From assembly GCF_002117485.1 (NCBI RefSeq), contig NZ_CP021033.1:806001-870000 (forward strand): a stretch of 64,000 bases of DNA, read 5' to 3'. Below, one piece after another: positions 37,017 to 46,527 of this stretch. The position numbers and the translations under genes are program-made. Origin of the DNA: Rhizobium sp. NXC14 (GTDB lineage: Bacteria > Pseudomonadota > Alphaproteobacteria > Rhizobiales > Rhizobiaceae). The notes under the pieces were generated by a model that saw nothing but the letters and a program-made list of their open reading frames with translations, was not told the DNA's origin and ran no database searches. Position 1 is the stretch's first letter, and every line of letters starts with the position of its first letter.

Positions 37017-37916
37017 ATGAATGAGAAGCCGACCTTCGCTGAACTTGGCGCGTTCCTCGCTGCCGCGCGCCATCGGAACTTTCGTAAAGCGGCCGACGAA
37101 CTCGGCATTGCGCCATCGACGCTCAGTCATTTCATTCGACGCCTTGAGGAGCGTCTTGAGACACGTCTCCTTCACAGAAGCACACGAAGCGTATCTCTGA
37201 CGGCGGCCGGGGAAGCCCTTTCCAGCCGGCTGTCCCCGCTGATCCACGATCTGGATGAAGCATTGGTGGAGGCGGCAAATATTAAGAACAGTCCGCGCGG
37301 CGTTCTGCGCGTGTTGGCATCCGATGTCGTGGCGACTCTCCTGATGGAAGAGGTTGTTCCGGCCTTCCTCAACGAGTTCCCCCACGTACAGCTCGAACTG
37401 GTCGCAAACTCCGGCTTTGTTGACATCGTGGCGGAGGGTTTTGATGCGGCATTCAGGCTGGGCGATGACATCCCCAAGGACATGATTGCTCTGAAGTTCG
37501 GGGAAATGTCGCGGATGCGGGTCGTAGGATCGCCGAATTATTTGAAGGGCCGCAGCCTTCCTTCGTCGCCAGAAGAATTGGAAGGTTTAGACTGTATTCG
37601 ATCCAGACCCGCGAGCGGTGTTCCCTATCGCTGGGAGTTTGAAAAGGGCGGTAAAAGAATTTCTGTCGAGCCCAATGGGGCGCTTACGGTCAATCGATCG
37701 GAGCTTGCTCTCCAAGCTGCCCTCCGGGGCATGGGAGTTTCCTACATTCCGGAGAGACTTTGCAGAGGTCATCTGGAGACGGGCGCCTTGGTGTCTCTGT
37801 TAGACGGCTGGTCCCCACCATACGAAGGGCTGTGCCTCTATTATCCGGGCCACCGGCTCGTCCCGCCAGCGCTGAGAGCATTCATCAGCGTGGTCAAAAA
37901 GGTAGGCCTGACGTGA
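37017..37916 (+). CDS. LysR-family regulator
   Basis: 299 residues. N-terminal winged HTH: FLAAARHRNFRKAADELGIAPSTLSHFIRRLEERLETRLLHRSTRSV, then the linker helix and an effector domain (GVLRVLASDVVATLLMEEVV; YWEFEKGG-like middle; LALQAALRGMGVSYIPERL). Close to the AaeR/DsdC-like group that controls a neighbouring oxidoreductase. Divergent from the SDR pseudogene with a T-N11-A box between, so it probably controlled that gene. Confidence 0.92.
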   Translation: MNEKPTFAELGAFLAAARHRNFRKAADELGIAPSTLSHFIRRLEERLETRLLHRSTRSVSLTAAGEALSSRLSPLIHDLDEALVEAANIKNSPRGVLRVLASDVVATLLMEEVVPAFLNEFPHVQLELVANSGFVDIVAEGFDAAFRLGDDIPKDMIALKFGEMSRMRVVGSPNYLKGRSLPSSPEELEGLDCIRSRPASGVPYRWEFEKGGKRISVEPNGALTVNRSELALQAALRGMGVSYIPERLCRGHLETGALVSLLDGWSPPYEGLCLYYPGHRLVPPALRAFISVVKKVGLT

Positions 37917-37929
37917 AGGTTAGTGCTTT

Positions 37930-38195
37930 GACGGCACTCGAACAGTCGACCCCGTCGTTCAGTCGTTATGCTCGCGCCGAAATTCCCTGTAGGGAAGCTA
38001 CTTGCTCTCGGGGATGGCCGAAATGGAGATATGAGTAGCCCCCCTGCTTCGGAGCCGAAAGGTCGTGCAAACCGACTCGAGAACACACCGAGGATACGGT
38101 TAGCGATCGTCGACTTGCTATAGGGTGCGGAACGCGGTTACCATTTCTCGAAGACAAATCTTTTCCCACATCCAGCTCCTACTCCGCCGCCTCGG
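37930..38195. repeat. Dispersed intergenic repeat, copy B
   Basis: Second copy of the element at 14190-14480, alike from actcgaac near 37943 to cctactccgccgc near 38190, with the same hairpin (TTCCCT-GT-AGGGAA near 37983). Its right end overlaps the last codons and stop of the hxlR gene (CTACTCCGCCGC). Both copies lie just beyond a 3' end reading leftward, suggesting that they are transcribed as 3' tails or act as attenuators. Confidence 0.8.
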
Positions 38196-38583
38196 GCATC
38201 GCGGCGGTGACGCCGCTCTCAGCCGGGCACGACGGCACGAGTTCCGACAATCGCTGCTGGTATGCTCGGAACTCGTTCCCCCAGTCGCGCAGGCTGCCGA
38301 TGATCGGCGCGACCGAACGTGCCAGATCCGTCGCCTCGTATTCAACGCGCGGCGGAACCTCGGGATAGACCTGGCGGGTAATCATGCCATCGGCTTCGAG
38401 TTCGCGGAGCTGCTGGGTCAGAACACGCTGCGTCGCGTCAGGGATCAGCCGGCTCAGCTCCATGAACCGCTTCTTGCCCATCAGCAGATTGACGAGGATT
38501 GTGGGCTTCCAGAGACCACCGATGACCGACATGGTGAGTTCGGCGGCACATCCGCTCTTCGGCTCAAGACGCTTGGGTCTCAC
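38179..38583 (-). CDS. HxlR-family regulator (second copy)
   Basis: 134 residues. HxlR winged helix: CAAELTMSVIGGLWKPTILVNL (Cys12 as possible thiol sensor), RFMELSRLIPDATQRVLTQQLRELEADGMITRQVY and PPRVEYEATDLA. It is divergent from the AcuI-like gene and separated from it by 123 bp with a dyad; it is the likely regulator of the 38707-42405 operon. Only about 40% alike to the other HxlR by eye. Confidence 0.9.
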   Translation of the reverse strand: MRPKRLEPKSGCAAELTMSVIGGLWKPTILVNLLMGKKRFMELSRLIPDATQRVLTQQLRELEADGMITRQVYPEVPPRVEYEATDLARSVAPIIGSLRDWGNEFRAYQQRLSELVPSCPAESGVTAAMPEAAE

Positions 38584-38604
38584 GACAGGGTCTCCTTCAA
38601 GCCT

Positions 38605-38624
38605 TACTTACATTTATGGAAGTA
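38605..38624. promoter_or_regulatory. Candidate HxlR operator in the hxlR-acuI gap
   Basis: Dyad TACTT-(10 nt)-AAGTA (cttacttacatttatggaagtata), 20-40 bp upstream of the hxlR start; resembles TTAC/GTAA-armed HxlR sites. Confidence 0.45.
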
Positions 38625-38706
38625 TAGGCGTTAAATGTGCATTCTTTCAATGATTTCCGCGTGCGCTTAAGTGTGGATCACGAGCTTCACGAACAAGGAA
38701 ACATCG

Positions 38707-39690
38707 ATGACTTTCCGGGCAATCGTCGCAAGACAGCATGGCGGCCGCGTGATCGCGACGGTCGAGACGGTGGAAGACGACGTACTGACGGCGGGCGACG
38801 TCACCGTGTCGGTCGAATGGTCCAACGTCAACTACAAGGATGCGATCGCGCTTGCGGGGCAGAAGATCATCCAGACGTTCCCGCTGATCCCTGGTATCGA
38901 CTTCGCAGGCACCGTCGAGAGTACAGACGATCCTCGTTTCAAAGCCGGCGACAAGGTGGTCGCCACCGGCTGGGACCTGAGCCAGACGCATCACGGCGGG
39001 TTCGCGCAAAAGGCCCGCGTCCCCGCGGACTGGCTAGTGAAGCTCGCGCCCTCCATCTCGACACGGGACGCCATGGCGATCGGGACGGCAGGGTTCACCG
39101 CCATGCTGAGCGTGCTTGCGCTGGAGCATGGCGGCATCTCGCCCGAGAAGGGCGAGCTTCTCGTGACGGGCGCCTCCGGCGGTGTCGGCTCGATCGCGAT
39201 CGCTCTGCTCTCGAAGCTTGGCTACCGTGTCGCCGCGTCCACAGGCAAGGCCGAAGAGGAACGGTATCTAAGAGATCTCGGAGCGACGACGGTAATCGAT
39301 CGAAACACGCTGAGCGCCGAAGGGCCGCCGATCTCCAGCGAACGCTGGGCGGGCGCCATCGACGCCGTCGGCGGGCATTCACTGGCGAACATCCTCGCGC
39401 AGACCGCATACGGTGGAGTCGTGACCACGTGCGGCTTCGTCGGTGGGAGAGATCTACCCGCATCGGTTCTCCCGTTCATCCTTCGCGGCGTCACGCTTGC
39501 AGGGATAGACTCGGTCAGAGCGCCGCTCTGCGTCCGTGAGCGGGCGTGGCAGCGGCTCGCAACGGATCTCGATCTTGAGAAGCTCTCCAGCACGATCTCC
39601 GTCGTCGGGCTTGCCGACGTCGGAACCGTTGCCCGAGACATGCTCTCGGGCAAGGTGCGGGGACGAACGTTGGTCGACGTCGGCAGCTAA
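38707..39690 (+). CDS. AcuI/YhdH-type acrylyl-CoA or quinone reductase (MDR)
   Basis: 327 residues from ATG 38707 (AAGGAAAC upstream). MDR features: VEWSNVNYKDAIALAG, PLIPGIDFAGTVESTDDPRF (a clear AcuI/YhdH signature), GWDLSQTHHGGFAQKARVP and cofactor loop TGASGGVGSIAI, then GFVGGRDLPASVLPFILRGV. The family reduces acrylyl-CoA or related enoyl and quinone electrophiles with NADPH. First gene of an operon (acuI-like, SDR, hydrolase, unknown, glcG fragment) facing hxlR. Confidence 0.9.
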   Translation: MTFRAIVARQHGGRVIATVETVEDDVLTAGDVTVSVEWSNVNYKDAIALAGQKIIQTFPLIPGIDFAGTVESTDDPRFKAGDKVVATGWDLSQTHHGGFAQKARVPADWLVKLAPSISTRDAMAIGTAGFTAMLSVLALEHGGISPEKGELLVTGASGGVGSIAIALLSKLGYRVAASTGKAEEERYLRDLGATTVIDRNTLSAEGPPISSERWAGAIDAVGGHSLANILAQTAYGGVVTTCGFVGGRDLPASVLPFILRGVTLAGIDSVRAPLCVRERAWQRLATDLDLEKLSSTISVVGLADVGTVARDMLSGKVRGRTLVDVGS

Positions 39691-39793
39691 CAGCCCGACA
39701 GAACGCGAATCCTACAATACACGCGAGAGCGTAACCGGCTCTTTAGACGCCGGGACGGCGCTCGTGCGCCTACGAAACAAATGGAGAAAGACA

Positions 39794-40597
39794 ATGGCAG
39801 ATGGACTTGGAACTGCACTGGTCACCGGGGCGTCCGGCGGTATCGGCGCGGTCTATGCCGACCGGCTGGCGAGGCGCGGGTATGACCTCGTACTGGCCGC
39901 ACGCGACCGGTCGAAGATGGAGGCGATCTCCAGTCGGTTGAAGGACACCGGCACGACGATCGAGGTGCTGGCCGCGGACCTGACAAGACCGGAGGATCTC
40001 GATGCAGTCGAGACCAGACTGGCAGCAGGCGATGTCTCGCTCCTCGTCAACAATGCGGGCATGTCGTTGAACGGCAGCCTGCTGGAGAACGGCCCCGAAG
40101 AGATCTCGCGAATCATCGCCCTCAATATTACCGCGCCTGCGCGACTGGCCGCGGCGGCCGCCAAGGCATTCGTCGCCAAGGGCCACGGTGCCGTCGTCAA
40201 CATCGCCTCGGTTCTCGCCCTCGCACCTGAACGCTACGACGGCATCTACAGCGGCTCAAAGTCGTTTCTGCTCAATCTTAGCCAGTCGATGACGGCGCAT
40301 TACTCCGACAAGGGCGTTTATACACAGGCCGTCCTTCCCGGTGCGACGCGGACGGAGCTCTGGGAACGGTCGGGCAAGGACGTCAACTCGTTCCCGATCG
40401 AGATGTTGATGGAGGTCGAGGATCTCGTGGACGCTGCGCTGGTCGGTTTCGACCGGCGCGAGCCTGTCACGATCCCTCCTCTCCCGGACGAAGCCCCGTG
40501 GAAGGCGATGCAGCAGGCCCGCATGTCGATGGCGCCAAACCTCTCCCGGCGCGCCGTCGCCGAACGATACCTTTCCTCCCAGACCGAAAGCGCATGA
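39794..40597 (+). CDS. Short-chain dehydrogenase (paralogue of 19715-20524)
   Basis: 267 residues from ATG 39794 (GGAGAAAG upstream). Classical SDR: TGASGGIG (10-17), NNAGMSLNGSLLENG, active-site Ser in NIASVLALAPE and Tyr/Lys in GIYSGSKSFLL. Near-identical layout to the SDR at 19715-20524, including the ending P.LS.R...RY. Two bases separate it from the hydrolase gene, so they are co-translated. Substrate unknown. Confidence 0.92.
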   Translation: MADGLGTALVTGASGGIGAVYADRLARRGYDLVLAARDRSKMEAISSRLKDTGTTIEVLAADLTRPEDLDAVETRLAAGDVSLLVNNAGMSLNGSLLENGPEEISRIIALNITAPARLAAAAAKAFVAKGHGAVVNIASVLALAPERYDGIYSGSKSFLLNLSQSMTAHYSDKGVYTQAVLPGATRTELWERSGKDVNSFPIEMLMEVEDLVDAALVGFDRREPVTIPPLPDEAPWKAMQQARMSMAPNLSRRAVAERYLSSQTESA

Positions 40598-40598
40598 C

Positions 40599-41429
40599 AT
40601 GACAGACAAGCTTGAAACTGCACCCACCCGATATGTCGAAGCAGGTGGCATCCGCTTTGCCTACCGCCGCCTTGGACCGGATACTGGAACGCCGCTTATA
40701 CTTCTGCAGCACTTCACCGGGACAATGGACGCCTGGGATCCAGCCGTCGTGAACGCACTGGCTGCGGATCGAACCGTCGTCGTCTTCGACAACGCTGGTG
40801 TCGGCTCCTCCTCGGGCACTGTGCCGGATAACGTCGAACAGCAGACGCGTGACGCAGAAGCCTTCATCTCCGCGCTCGGCTTCAAGCAGGTCGACCTTCT
40901 CGGCTTCTCGCTCGGCGGGTTCCTCGCCCAGGTCATGGCTGCCCGGACGACGGTGAAGGTGCGGCGGCTGATTATCGCTGGCTCCGCACCAAAAGGAGGC
41001 GAAGAACATCTCCTTCAGGTTGTCGAGGAGGCCTTCGCGAAGAACGCCCGAGACGTCCGGCTAGCGCTGTTCTTCACGCCGTCGGAGCAGAGCCAGCGGG
41101 CAGGCGAAGCGTTCGTCGAGCGCGCTCTTGCACGGACCAAAGACCGTGATTCCGACAGCAGTGAGGACGTCAGCAATCCGCAGGCGGCTTCGATCATCAG
41201 CTGGTGCGCGGAAAAGGACCCGGAACACGCATCCCTAAAAGCCATCCAGCAGCCGACGCTCATCGTCCACGGTAGCGACGACACGATGTTTCCGTCCATC
41301 AACGCCTACGAGATGTTCAAGGCGATGACCTCGGCGACGCTCGTCATCTACCCGGACTCCGGCCACGGTGCGCTTTTCCAGTACCCCGAAACCTTCGTCT
41401 CCCACGTGAAGACCTTCCTCGACGCCTGA
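40599..41429 (+). CDS. Alpha/beta hydrolase
   Basis: 276 residues. Nucleophile elbow GFSLGGFLA with Ser104, acid in HGSDDTMFP, catalytic His in DSGHGAL; oxyanion HFTGTMDAWDP. Family includes esterases, epoxide and C-C bond hydrolases. The ATG is 2 bases after the SDR stop. In this operon the set reductase-SDR-hydrolase suggests stepwise breakdown or detoxification of an unknown compound. Confidence 0.9.
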   Translation: MTDKLETAPTRYVEAGGIRFAYRRLGPDTGTPLILLQHFTGTMDAWDPAVVNALAADRTVVVFDNAGVGSSSGTVPDNVEQQTRDAEAFISALGFKQVDLLGFSLGGFLAQVMAARTTVKVRRLIIAGSAPKGGEEHLLQVVEEAFAKNARDVRLALFFTPSEQSQRAGEAFVERALARTKDRDSDSSEDVSNPQAASIISWCAEKDPEHASLKAIQQPTLIVHGSDDTMFPSINAYEMFKAMTSATLVIYPDSGHGALFQYPETFVSHVKTFLDA

Positions 41430-41453
41430 TCGTCGACAATCAAGGAAACAGAC

Positions 41454-42173
41454 ATGAATTCGCTTGCGCAGAAGATCGTCGATGCCCATGGCGGCCTCGA
41501 CACCTGGAATAGATATTCGTCGCTGACGGCGCACCTGAAGCAGGGCGGCGCGCTCTGGGCCCTGAAGGGCCAGAGCGGAAAGCTCGACGAGACGAACGTC
41601 ACCGTCGGCCTCCGCGAGGAGTGGGCCTCCCATTCTCCGCTCGGGCCCGACAAGAAGGTCACCCGCTTCGAACCCGGTCTGGTCATCATCAAGGATTCAC
41701 AAGGCTCGGTGCTCGAGTCGCTTCCAGATCCTCGCTCCTCGTTCGAAGGCCATTCGCTCGAGACGGCCTGGACCGAGCCGCAGCTTGCCTACTTCGCCGG
41801 CGTCGCGATGTGGACCTACCTCAACGTGCCGTTCCTTCTTGCCGCGCCGGGCGTCGTCAGCGAGCAGCTCGAAGACTGGCAGGAGAACGGCGAGACCTGG
41901 CAAAGGCTCAAGGTGACGTTCCCTTCGACAATCGCAACGCACAGTACGGTCCAGGCCCTCTATGTCGGCGCCGACGGCCTTCTGAAGCGTCATGATTACG
42001 ACGTCGAGATTGCCGGGAACACGCCGGGAGCGCACTATATCGGCGGCTACCTTGAGGTGCAGGGCTTGAAGTTCCCAACCGAACGCCGGATCTATCCGCG
42101 CCAGCCGGACGGGCAGCGCGTGCCTGAACCGCTCGTCGTGTCAATCGACCTCTCCGAGATCAGACTGACCTGA
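41454..42173 (+). CDS. Conserved hypothetical protein in the acuI-like operon
   Basis: 239 residues, no signal peptide or membrane helix, rich in beta-like stretches (TAHLKQGGALWALKGQSG; YIGGYLEVQGLKFPTERRIY). I do not recognise a family; a lipocalin- or START-like small-molecule carrier is possible from the beta content but unproven. Starts 25 bp after the hydrolase gene with AAGGAAAC upstream. Its stop lies 1 nt from the next ATG. Confidence 0.75.
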   Translation: MNSLAQKIVDAHGGLDTWNRYSSLTAHLKQGGALWALKGQSGKLDETNVTVGLREEWASHSPLGPDKKVTRFEPGLVIIKDSQGSVLESLPDPRSSFEGHSLETAWTEPQLAYFAGVAMWTYLNVPFLLAAPGVVSEQLEDWQENGETWQRLKVTFPSTIATHSTVQALYVGADGLLKRHDYDVEIAGNTPGAHYIGGYLEVQGLKFPTERRIYPRQPDGQRVPEPLVVSIDLSEIRLT

Positions 42174-42174
42174 C

Positions 42175-42405
42175 ATGGCCAGCACCATTGATCTTGCGGC
42201 AGCGCGCGACATGATCGCCGTGGCCGAAGTCCGCGCGGCGAAGATCGGAGTTCGTGCCAGCATCGTCGTCCTCGACCATGGCGGCGACTTCGTCGCCATG
42301 GCTCGGATGGATGGCGCATGGGCGGGCGCTTTCGACCTCGCTATCGGGAAGGCTCGCACGTCTCGGGCCTTCCAGGCGCCCTCCTCCGCCTTCGTGCCGC
42401 TCATC
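42175..42405 (+). pseudogene. GlcG/HbpS-family gene cut by the IS21 element
   Basis: The first 77 residues (AARDMIAVAEVRAAKIG; VVLDHGGDFVAMARMDGAW; AIGKARTSRAFQ) are clearly GlcG/HbpS (heme- or cobalamin-binding family). The frame crosses into IS sequence at 42406. The rest of the gene is not found to the right of the IS (44891 onward), so the insertion was followed by a deletion or rearrangement. Confidence 0.85.
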
Positions 42406-42545
42406 TGTCAATCGGCGTCCAAAATTCACCCCTTATCGGCATCCAATTTTGACCCCCTTGGTGGTGTAGATCAGCACTTGGCCTGCCCGGCGCTGGCCGG
42501 GGTTGCAGAGGGTAGGCCAAGTGCGGGTGATGATCGTCTTCGGCT

Positions 42546-43283
42546 TTAGCTTTGAGAGCGGTTCTTGAAGCGCCAGGACTCGTTTCCGGTTTCGACAATC
42601 TCGCAATGATGGGTCAGACGATCCAGAAGTGCTGTCGTCATTTTGGCGTCGCCGAACACCGTCGGCCATTCGCCGAACGCCAGGTTCGTGGTGACGATGA
42701 TCGACGTGTGTTCGTAGAGCCTGCTGATCAGATGGAACAGGAGCTGACCGCCTGCCTGGGCAAATGGCAGATAGCCGAGTTCGTCGAGGATGATGAAGTC
42801 GAGACGGTTGAGGTAGTCGGCCGTCCGACCTTGCTTGCCGCTGCGCGTTTCCGTTTCCAACCGATTGACCAGATCGACGACGTTGAAGAAGCGCCCGCGT
42901 GTTCCGTTGCGGATCAGTGCACGGGCAATCGCGATGGCGAGATGGCTCTTCCCGGTTCCGGTGCCGCCGACGAGGACGACGTTGCGTTGATCGGCGACGA
43001 AGGTGCCGGTGGCCAATTCCCGCACCAGGGATTCATTGACGGGCGTATCAGCGAAGTCGAAGTCGTCGATGTCTTTGGCAAGCGGCAGCTTGGCGATGCT
43101 GAGCTGGTAGCGAATGGAGCGTGCCTGCTTTTCGGCGATCTCCGACTGCAATAGATCGCCGACGATGCGGGGCGGTTCGTGCTGCCGCTTGATGCCGTTA
43201 CCCATGACCTCGTCGTAAGCGCTACGCATTCCATAGAGCTTCAGCGTGCTCATGAGTTCGAGAACCTGCGTGCGTTCCATCAA
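42546..43283 (-). CDS. istB: IS21-family helper ATPase IstB
   Basis: 245 residues. AAA+ ATPase with Walker A GGTGTGKS (106-113) and Walker [13 protein letters not shown]. It assists IstA in target choice. Its ATG overlaps the istA stop by 4 nt; full length, no damage seen. Confidence 0.95.
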   Translation of the reverse strand: MMERTQVLELMSTLKLYGMRSAYDEVMGNGIKRQHEPPRIVGDLLQSEIAEKQARSIRYQLSIAKLPLAKDIDDFDFADTPVNESLVRELATGTFVADQRNVVLVGGTGTGKSHLAIAIARALIRNGTRGRFFNVVDLVNRLETETRSGKQGRTADYLNRLDFIILDELGYLPFAQAGGQLLFHLISRLYEHTSIIVTTNLAFGEWPTVFGDAKMTTALLDRLTHHCEIVETGNESWRFKNRSQS

Positions 43284-44791
43284 CTTGCCCTCCTGAGGCT
43301 GTCATAGCGTGCGCAGTCGGCGACCGGTTCATGGGTCAGACGCAGCGCATCCGGGGTTTGCAGAGCTGCGGCCGGAGCCGGATCACGGCTGCGGGCCAGA
43401 ATATTGATGATCACCGAGGCCGAGCAGACGCCCTGATCCAAAGCCTCCTGGCAGGCAGCATCGACAGCCGCCAGACCGTCCGCCGGAACGCAGCCGAGGA
43501 TGGTGACCATTTGCCGATCACCGTCATAGACGCTCTTCAGCCGCCTGCGCACTTTCTCCATCGCTGCGGGCAAAACCCATTCGCGGAAAGGCGCCCCGTT
43601 GCGCAAAGCGCCAGGTTTGCGAGCTAGAACAGGTACATAATGCCAAGGATCGTAGATCGTCTCGCCACGACCAAAGCAGCGCTGATGCTCACCGACGTTC
43701 ACCCCGTCCTGCCTGATGACGATCTTCTCGGCATAGGCGTGAACCTCGACAGGGCGGCCGACCGCCGTTGAGAGGACGGAGTATTTGTTGTTGTCGAAGC
43801 GGACGGTGCAGGTCTTCGACACGGAGGCCGGGACGCAGTGGAAACCGTCGAACGGTCCAACGTAATGCACCAGGCTGCCGCGCTCCTCCTCGAACACCTG
43901 CCAGATCATCCGCTCCGTCTGCTCGGGATGGCGATGTGCCTTGGCGTAGGCGATGCATTTATCGAGCAGCCAGACGTTCAGCTCTTCCAGGCTTTTGACG
44001 CGAAGGCGTGGGGTGAAGAAGCGTTCGCGCACGAGACCAACCTGGTTCTCGACCTGTCCCTTCTCCCATCCGGATGCAGGCGTGCAGGCAACGGGATGGA
44101 CCAGATAGTGGCTGCACATCTGCAGGAAGCGGCGATTGTATTGTCGCTCCTTTCCAACGAACACCGCTTCGACCGCCGTCTTCATGTTGTCGTAGATGCC
44201 GCGCGTGCAGGTGCCACGGAAGAAGGCGAAGGCCTTGTCATGCGCGTCGAACACCATCTCCTGGCTCTCGCGCATGTAGGCCCGGACAAACATCATCCGG
44301 CTGTGGCAGAGCCGGACATGGGCGACCTTGACGGTCGTCGTCACGCCGTTGACCAGAATGATCTCGTGGCTCCAGTCGAACTGGTAAGCCTCACCTGGAG
44401 CGTAATAGAGAGGCACATAGGCTTCCGCCGTCACTGCTCCCCGGTTCTTCGCCCAGGTCTTGGCGTATCGCCGGATCGCGTCATAACTGCCATCGTAGCC
44501 GAGTGCCCGAACCTCCTCGTAAATCCGGATCAACGTCAGCCGCTCGCGCGACGGCTTGCCCTCATTGGCTGTCAGAAACCGCTCAATCTCCGCCTTCCAG
44601 GCTCCGATCCTTGGCAACGGTTGCCGTTCTCGTTCATAGGTAAAATCCGTCTCGTCGGAACGCAGTATCTTGCGAACCGTGTTGCGCGACACATGAAGTT
44701 CCCGGACGATCTTCTTCACGGACCAGCCCTGCACATGGAAGGCCCGTCGAACACGCGCAATCGTATCCACTCGCTTCAACTCCCGCTCCAT
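43280..44791 (-). CDS. istA: IS21-family transposase IstA
   Basis: 503 residues. N-terminal HTH ([29 protein letters not shown]) and DDE core ([14 protein letters not shown] with the first Asp; then [18 protein letters not shown] with the final Glu). Full length and presumably active. Start at ATG 44791. Confidence 0.95.
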   Translation of the reverse strand: MERELKRVDTIARVRRAFHVQGWSVKKIVRELHVSRNTVRKILRSDETDFTYERERQPLPRIGAWKAEIERFLTANEGKPSRERLTLIRIYEEVRALGYDGSYDAIRRYAKTWAKNRGAVTAEAYVPLYYAPGEAYQFDWSHEIILVNGVTTTVKVAHVRLCHSRMMFVRAYMRESQEMVFDAHDKAFAFFRGTCTRGIYDNMKTAVEAVFVGKERQYNRRFLQMCSHYLVHPVACTPASGWEKGQVENQVGLVRERFFTPRLRVKSLEELNVWLLDKCIAYAKAHRHPEQTERMIWQVFEEERGSLVHYVGPFDGFHCVPASVSKTCTVRFDNNKYSVLSTAVGRPVEVHAYAEKIVIRQDGVNVGEHQRCFGRGETIYDPWHYVPVLARKPGALRNGAPFREWVLPAAMEKVRRRLKSVYDGDRQMVTILGCVPADGLAAVDAACQEALDQGVCSASVIINILARSRDPAPAAALQTPDALRLTHEPVADCARYDSLRRAS

Positions 44792-45035
44792 CCGCCGCTA
44801 AAAGCCGGATGGTCAGATGAAATCTGAGGGGGGTCAAAATTGGACGCCGATTACCCCGCCAAGGGGGTCAAATTTGCACGCCGGAACACAGGCGGGGCAG
44901 CAATGCCCCGCTGCTACCCGACTTTGCTGGAGTAAATTAGGACGTCAGAGAGAGAAGAGACCCGCGGGCCCGCAGGGGACGCGACCGTATCCGGCGTGAG
45001 CCGGCGGGAGTGTCGAGGGATGAAATCCCTGACAG

Positions 45036-45064
45036 CCTGGCGGCCGGTCGATCCGGCCGCCAGG
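45036..45064. terminator. Long perfect hairpin left of the small backbone gene
   Basis: CCTGGCGGCCGG-TCGAT-CCGGCCGCCAGG, a 12-bp perfect stem, 26 bp after the stop of the 55-residue gene on the minus strand. No T tract; may be a terminator or a protein site. The rest of 44891-45089 holds no gene. Confidence 0.5.
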
Positions 45065-45089
45065 TCACGAACTCGGCAAGAAGCCTCCG

Positions 45090-45257
45090 TCAGAACGGAG
45101 GCTCGGCGTCGATGCGGCCATCCTGCTCGGCCCAGATCACCTCGCGCTCCGCCAGCGCCAGTTCGAGTTCGTTCTCGATCTGGCGGCGCTCGGCGGGATC
45201 GGCGTTCCGCAACTCGGCGCTGAGCAGTTCGATCATTTCGTCGATGCAAGCGGTCAT
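45090..45257 (-). CDS. Small conserved plasmid protein (55 aa)
   Basis: From ATG 45257 (AAGGAGA upstream): MTACIDEMIELLSAELRNAD, acidic and helical (RRQIENELELALAEREVIW), ending DGRIDAEPPF. Probably a small helical protein common in rhizobial plasmid backbones beside DUF736 genes; function unknown. Short length makes it less certain than its neighbours. Confidence 0.65.
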   Translation of the reverse strand: MTACIDEMIELLSAELRNADPAERRQIENELELALAEREVIWAEQDGRIDAEPPF

Positions 45258-45491
45258 TGTCGTCTCCTTGACGTTGTGAAAGGCGACGCCCGCGGTCATG
45301 GCGGGATGGAGGGGTCAAGGATTGCGGACGCAACCGGCGGAGCCGGCGAGTGGGGGAGCCGATTTTGTTGCAGCGGAGGAAACCGGAGCGGAGGCAAAAT
45401 TGGGGGGAACCGCTCGTCCTTGAGGCCTTCATTTCGCCATGGCACCCTCGGACGGACTGAGCAGACCTTCCCTCTCCGTATGTCACCAGAA

Positions 45492-45526
45492 AAGCCGGCA
45501 GCGGGCTCGATGCCCGTTGCCGGCTT
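45492..45526 (-). terminator. Terminator of the DUF736 gene
   Basis: Interrupted dyad AAGCCGGCagCGGGC-tcgat-GCCCGttGCCGGCTT; on the minus strand it is followed by TTTTC, about 50 bp after the DUF736 stop. Confidence 0.6.
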
Positions 45527-45574
45527 GATTTTCCGGGGAGGGGCCAGCCCCGGTGAAGGGGATGGCCGGTCGCA

Positions 45575-45898
45575 TCAGGCCGGGCTGTTCCAGAGGATGA
45601 CTTTCTTGCCGGGGTCACCGCCGGGGGCCTGGGCCACGTTGCCGAAGATCACGCCGATCTCAGGGGCCTCCAGCTTGACGGAGAGATATTCCTCGCCGGT
45701 CTGGCGGGCAATGCGGTTCCACGCCGCCCCGATTTCGAAGCCGGTCTTGCGGTGGATGATGCGGTAGTCGGGTGCGTCGTCGCTCGCCTTGCTGGCATTC
45801 GGGACGATAGCGATCGGGGCGTTGACCCTGATGGTCGCAAAGATGCCTTCGAGGCTGCCGTCGGTCTTCTGCGTGAGCGTTGCGATCGTGGTGGCCAT
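45575..45898 (-). CDS. DUF736 family protein
   Basis: 107 residues: MATTIATLTQKTDGSLEGIF, a beta-rich protein with RIHHRKTGFEIGAAW-like middle and SVKLEAPEIGVIFGNV. DUF736 proteins are frequent on alphaproteobacterial plasmids and conjugative elements near DUF2493 and Toprim genes; their function is unknown. GGAGACAG precedes ATG 45898. Confidence 0.92.
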   Translation of the reverse strand: MATTIATLTQKTDGSLEGIFATIRVNAPIAIVPNASKASDDAPDYRIIHRKTGFEIGAAWNRIARQTGEEYLSVKLEAPEIGVIFGNVAQAPGGDPGKKVILWNSPA

Positions 45899-46527
45899 GG
45901 TTCTGTCTCCTTCGGTTGCTCGGGACCATTCCCGATGGCGCCCGAAGAAGGGGCCGAGCCGCAGGCGTCACCGGAGCGCCAGCGCAGGGGAACCCCTTGC
46001 GGGTTGACGTTAACGGCGGCCGGTCCCTTAGAAAGGCGACACAAGAGAACGGGAATGGTCCTGAACGGCGACCGAAGGGCGGGACAGACCAACATGGCAG
46101 CCCCCTATCGCGCGTTGCGAGAGAGCCAGGGGGTTTTGAAATCCCCACGCACTCGAGTCCCCGCCGGTCCTGGCCACGACAAGGCGTGAAGCGCGTGCCA
46201 GCTGCGCAATCATCGATCGGCCGGACGTAATCGACGCAGCCATCGCATCGACGCTCGGGCCATGTGCAATGCCGTTTGGAGCTGCCGCTCCGAGACCGAA
46301 TGCCGGATCTTGACCGGCACGCCCAGCAGTGCCGGCTGCGGATCCGACGTTCTCCGCCGAACACCAAACCATCGTGCCCGGGAGCCGCCCAATCTCCTGG
46401 GGCCGGCTTAGAGGATGTTGCTTGCAGGTCCTGACGCGTCAATACATCACAAACTGGAATCGATCGGCTGGGAAGGATTCAAAACTATCGTTGGACGGGG
46501 CCGGTCCCAGCGGGGAAGATTCTCGAC
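45899..46527. other. Long intergenic region, no gene seen
   Basis: About 630 GC-rich bases between DUF736 (-) and the WGR gene (+). Several overlapping open frames exist on both strands but none has a recognisable family, a good ribosome site or a consistent codon pattern. It may hold divergent promoters or a plasmid site. Confidence 0.4.

Larger units (their letters stand above)
42406..44890. mobile_element. IS21-family insertion sequence
   Basis: About 2,485 bp. Ends: TGTCAATCGGCGTCC on the left and, reversed, TGTGTTCCGGCGTGC on the right, each followed by repeated blocks with the word CAATTTTGACCCCC or CAAATTTGACCCCC, as in the multiple transposase sites of IS21. It carries istA and istB on the minus strand with a 4-nt overlap. 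No matching target duplication flanks it (left cgctcatc, right ggcggggc). Confidence 0.88.

Noticed and set aside
45752..46372. Overlapping ORFs on both strands near DUF736
   Set aside because: No recognised family; plus frames are shadows of DUF736 and the minus frames have no support.
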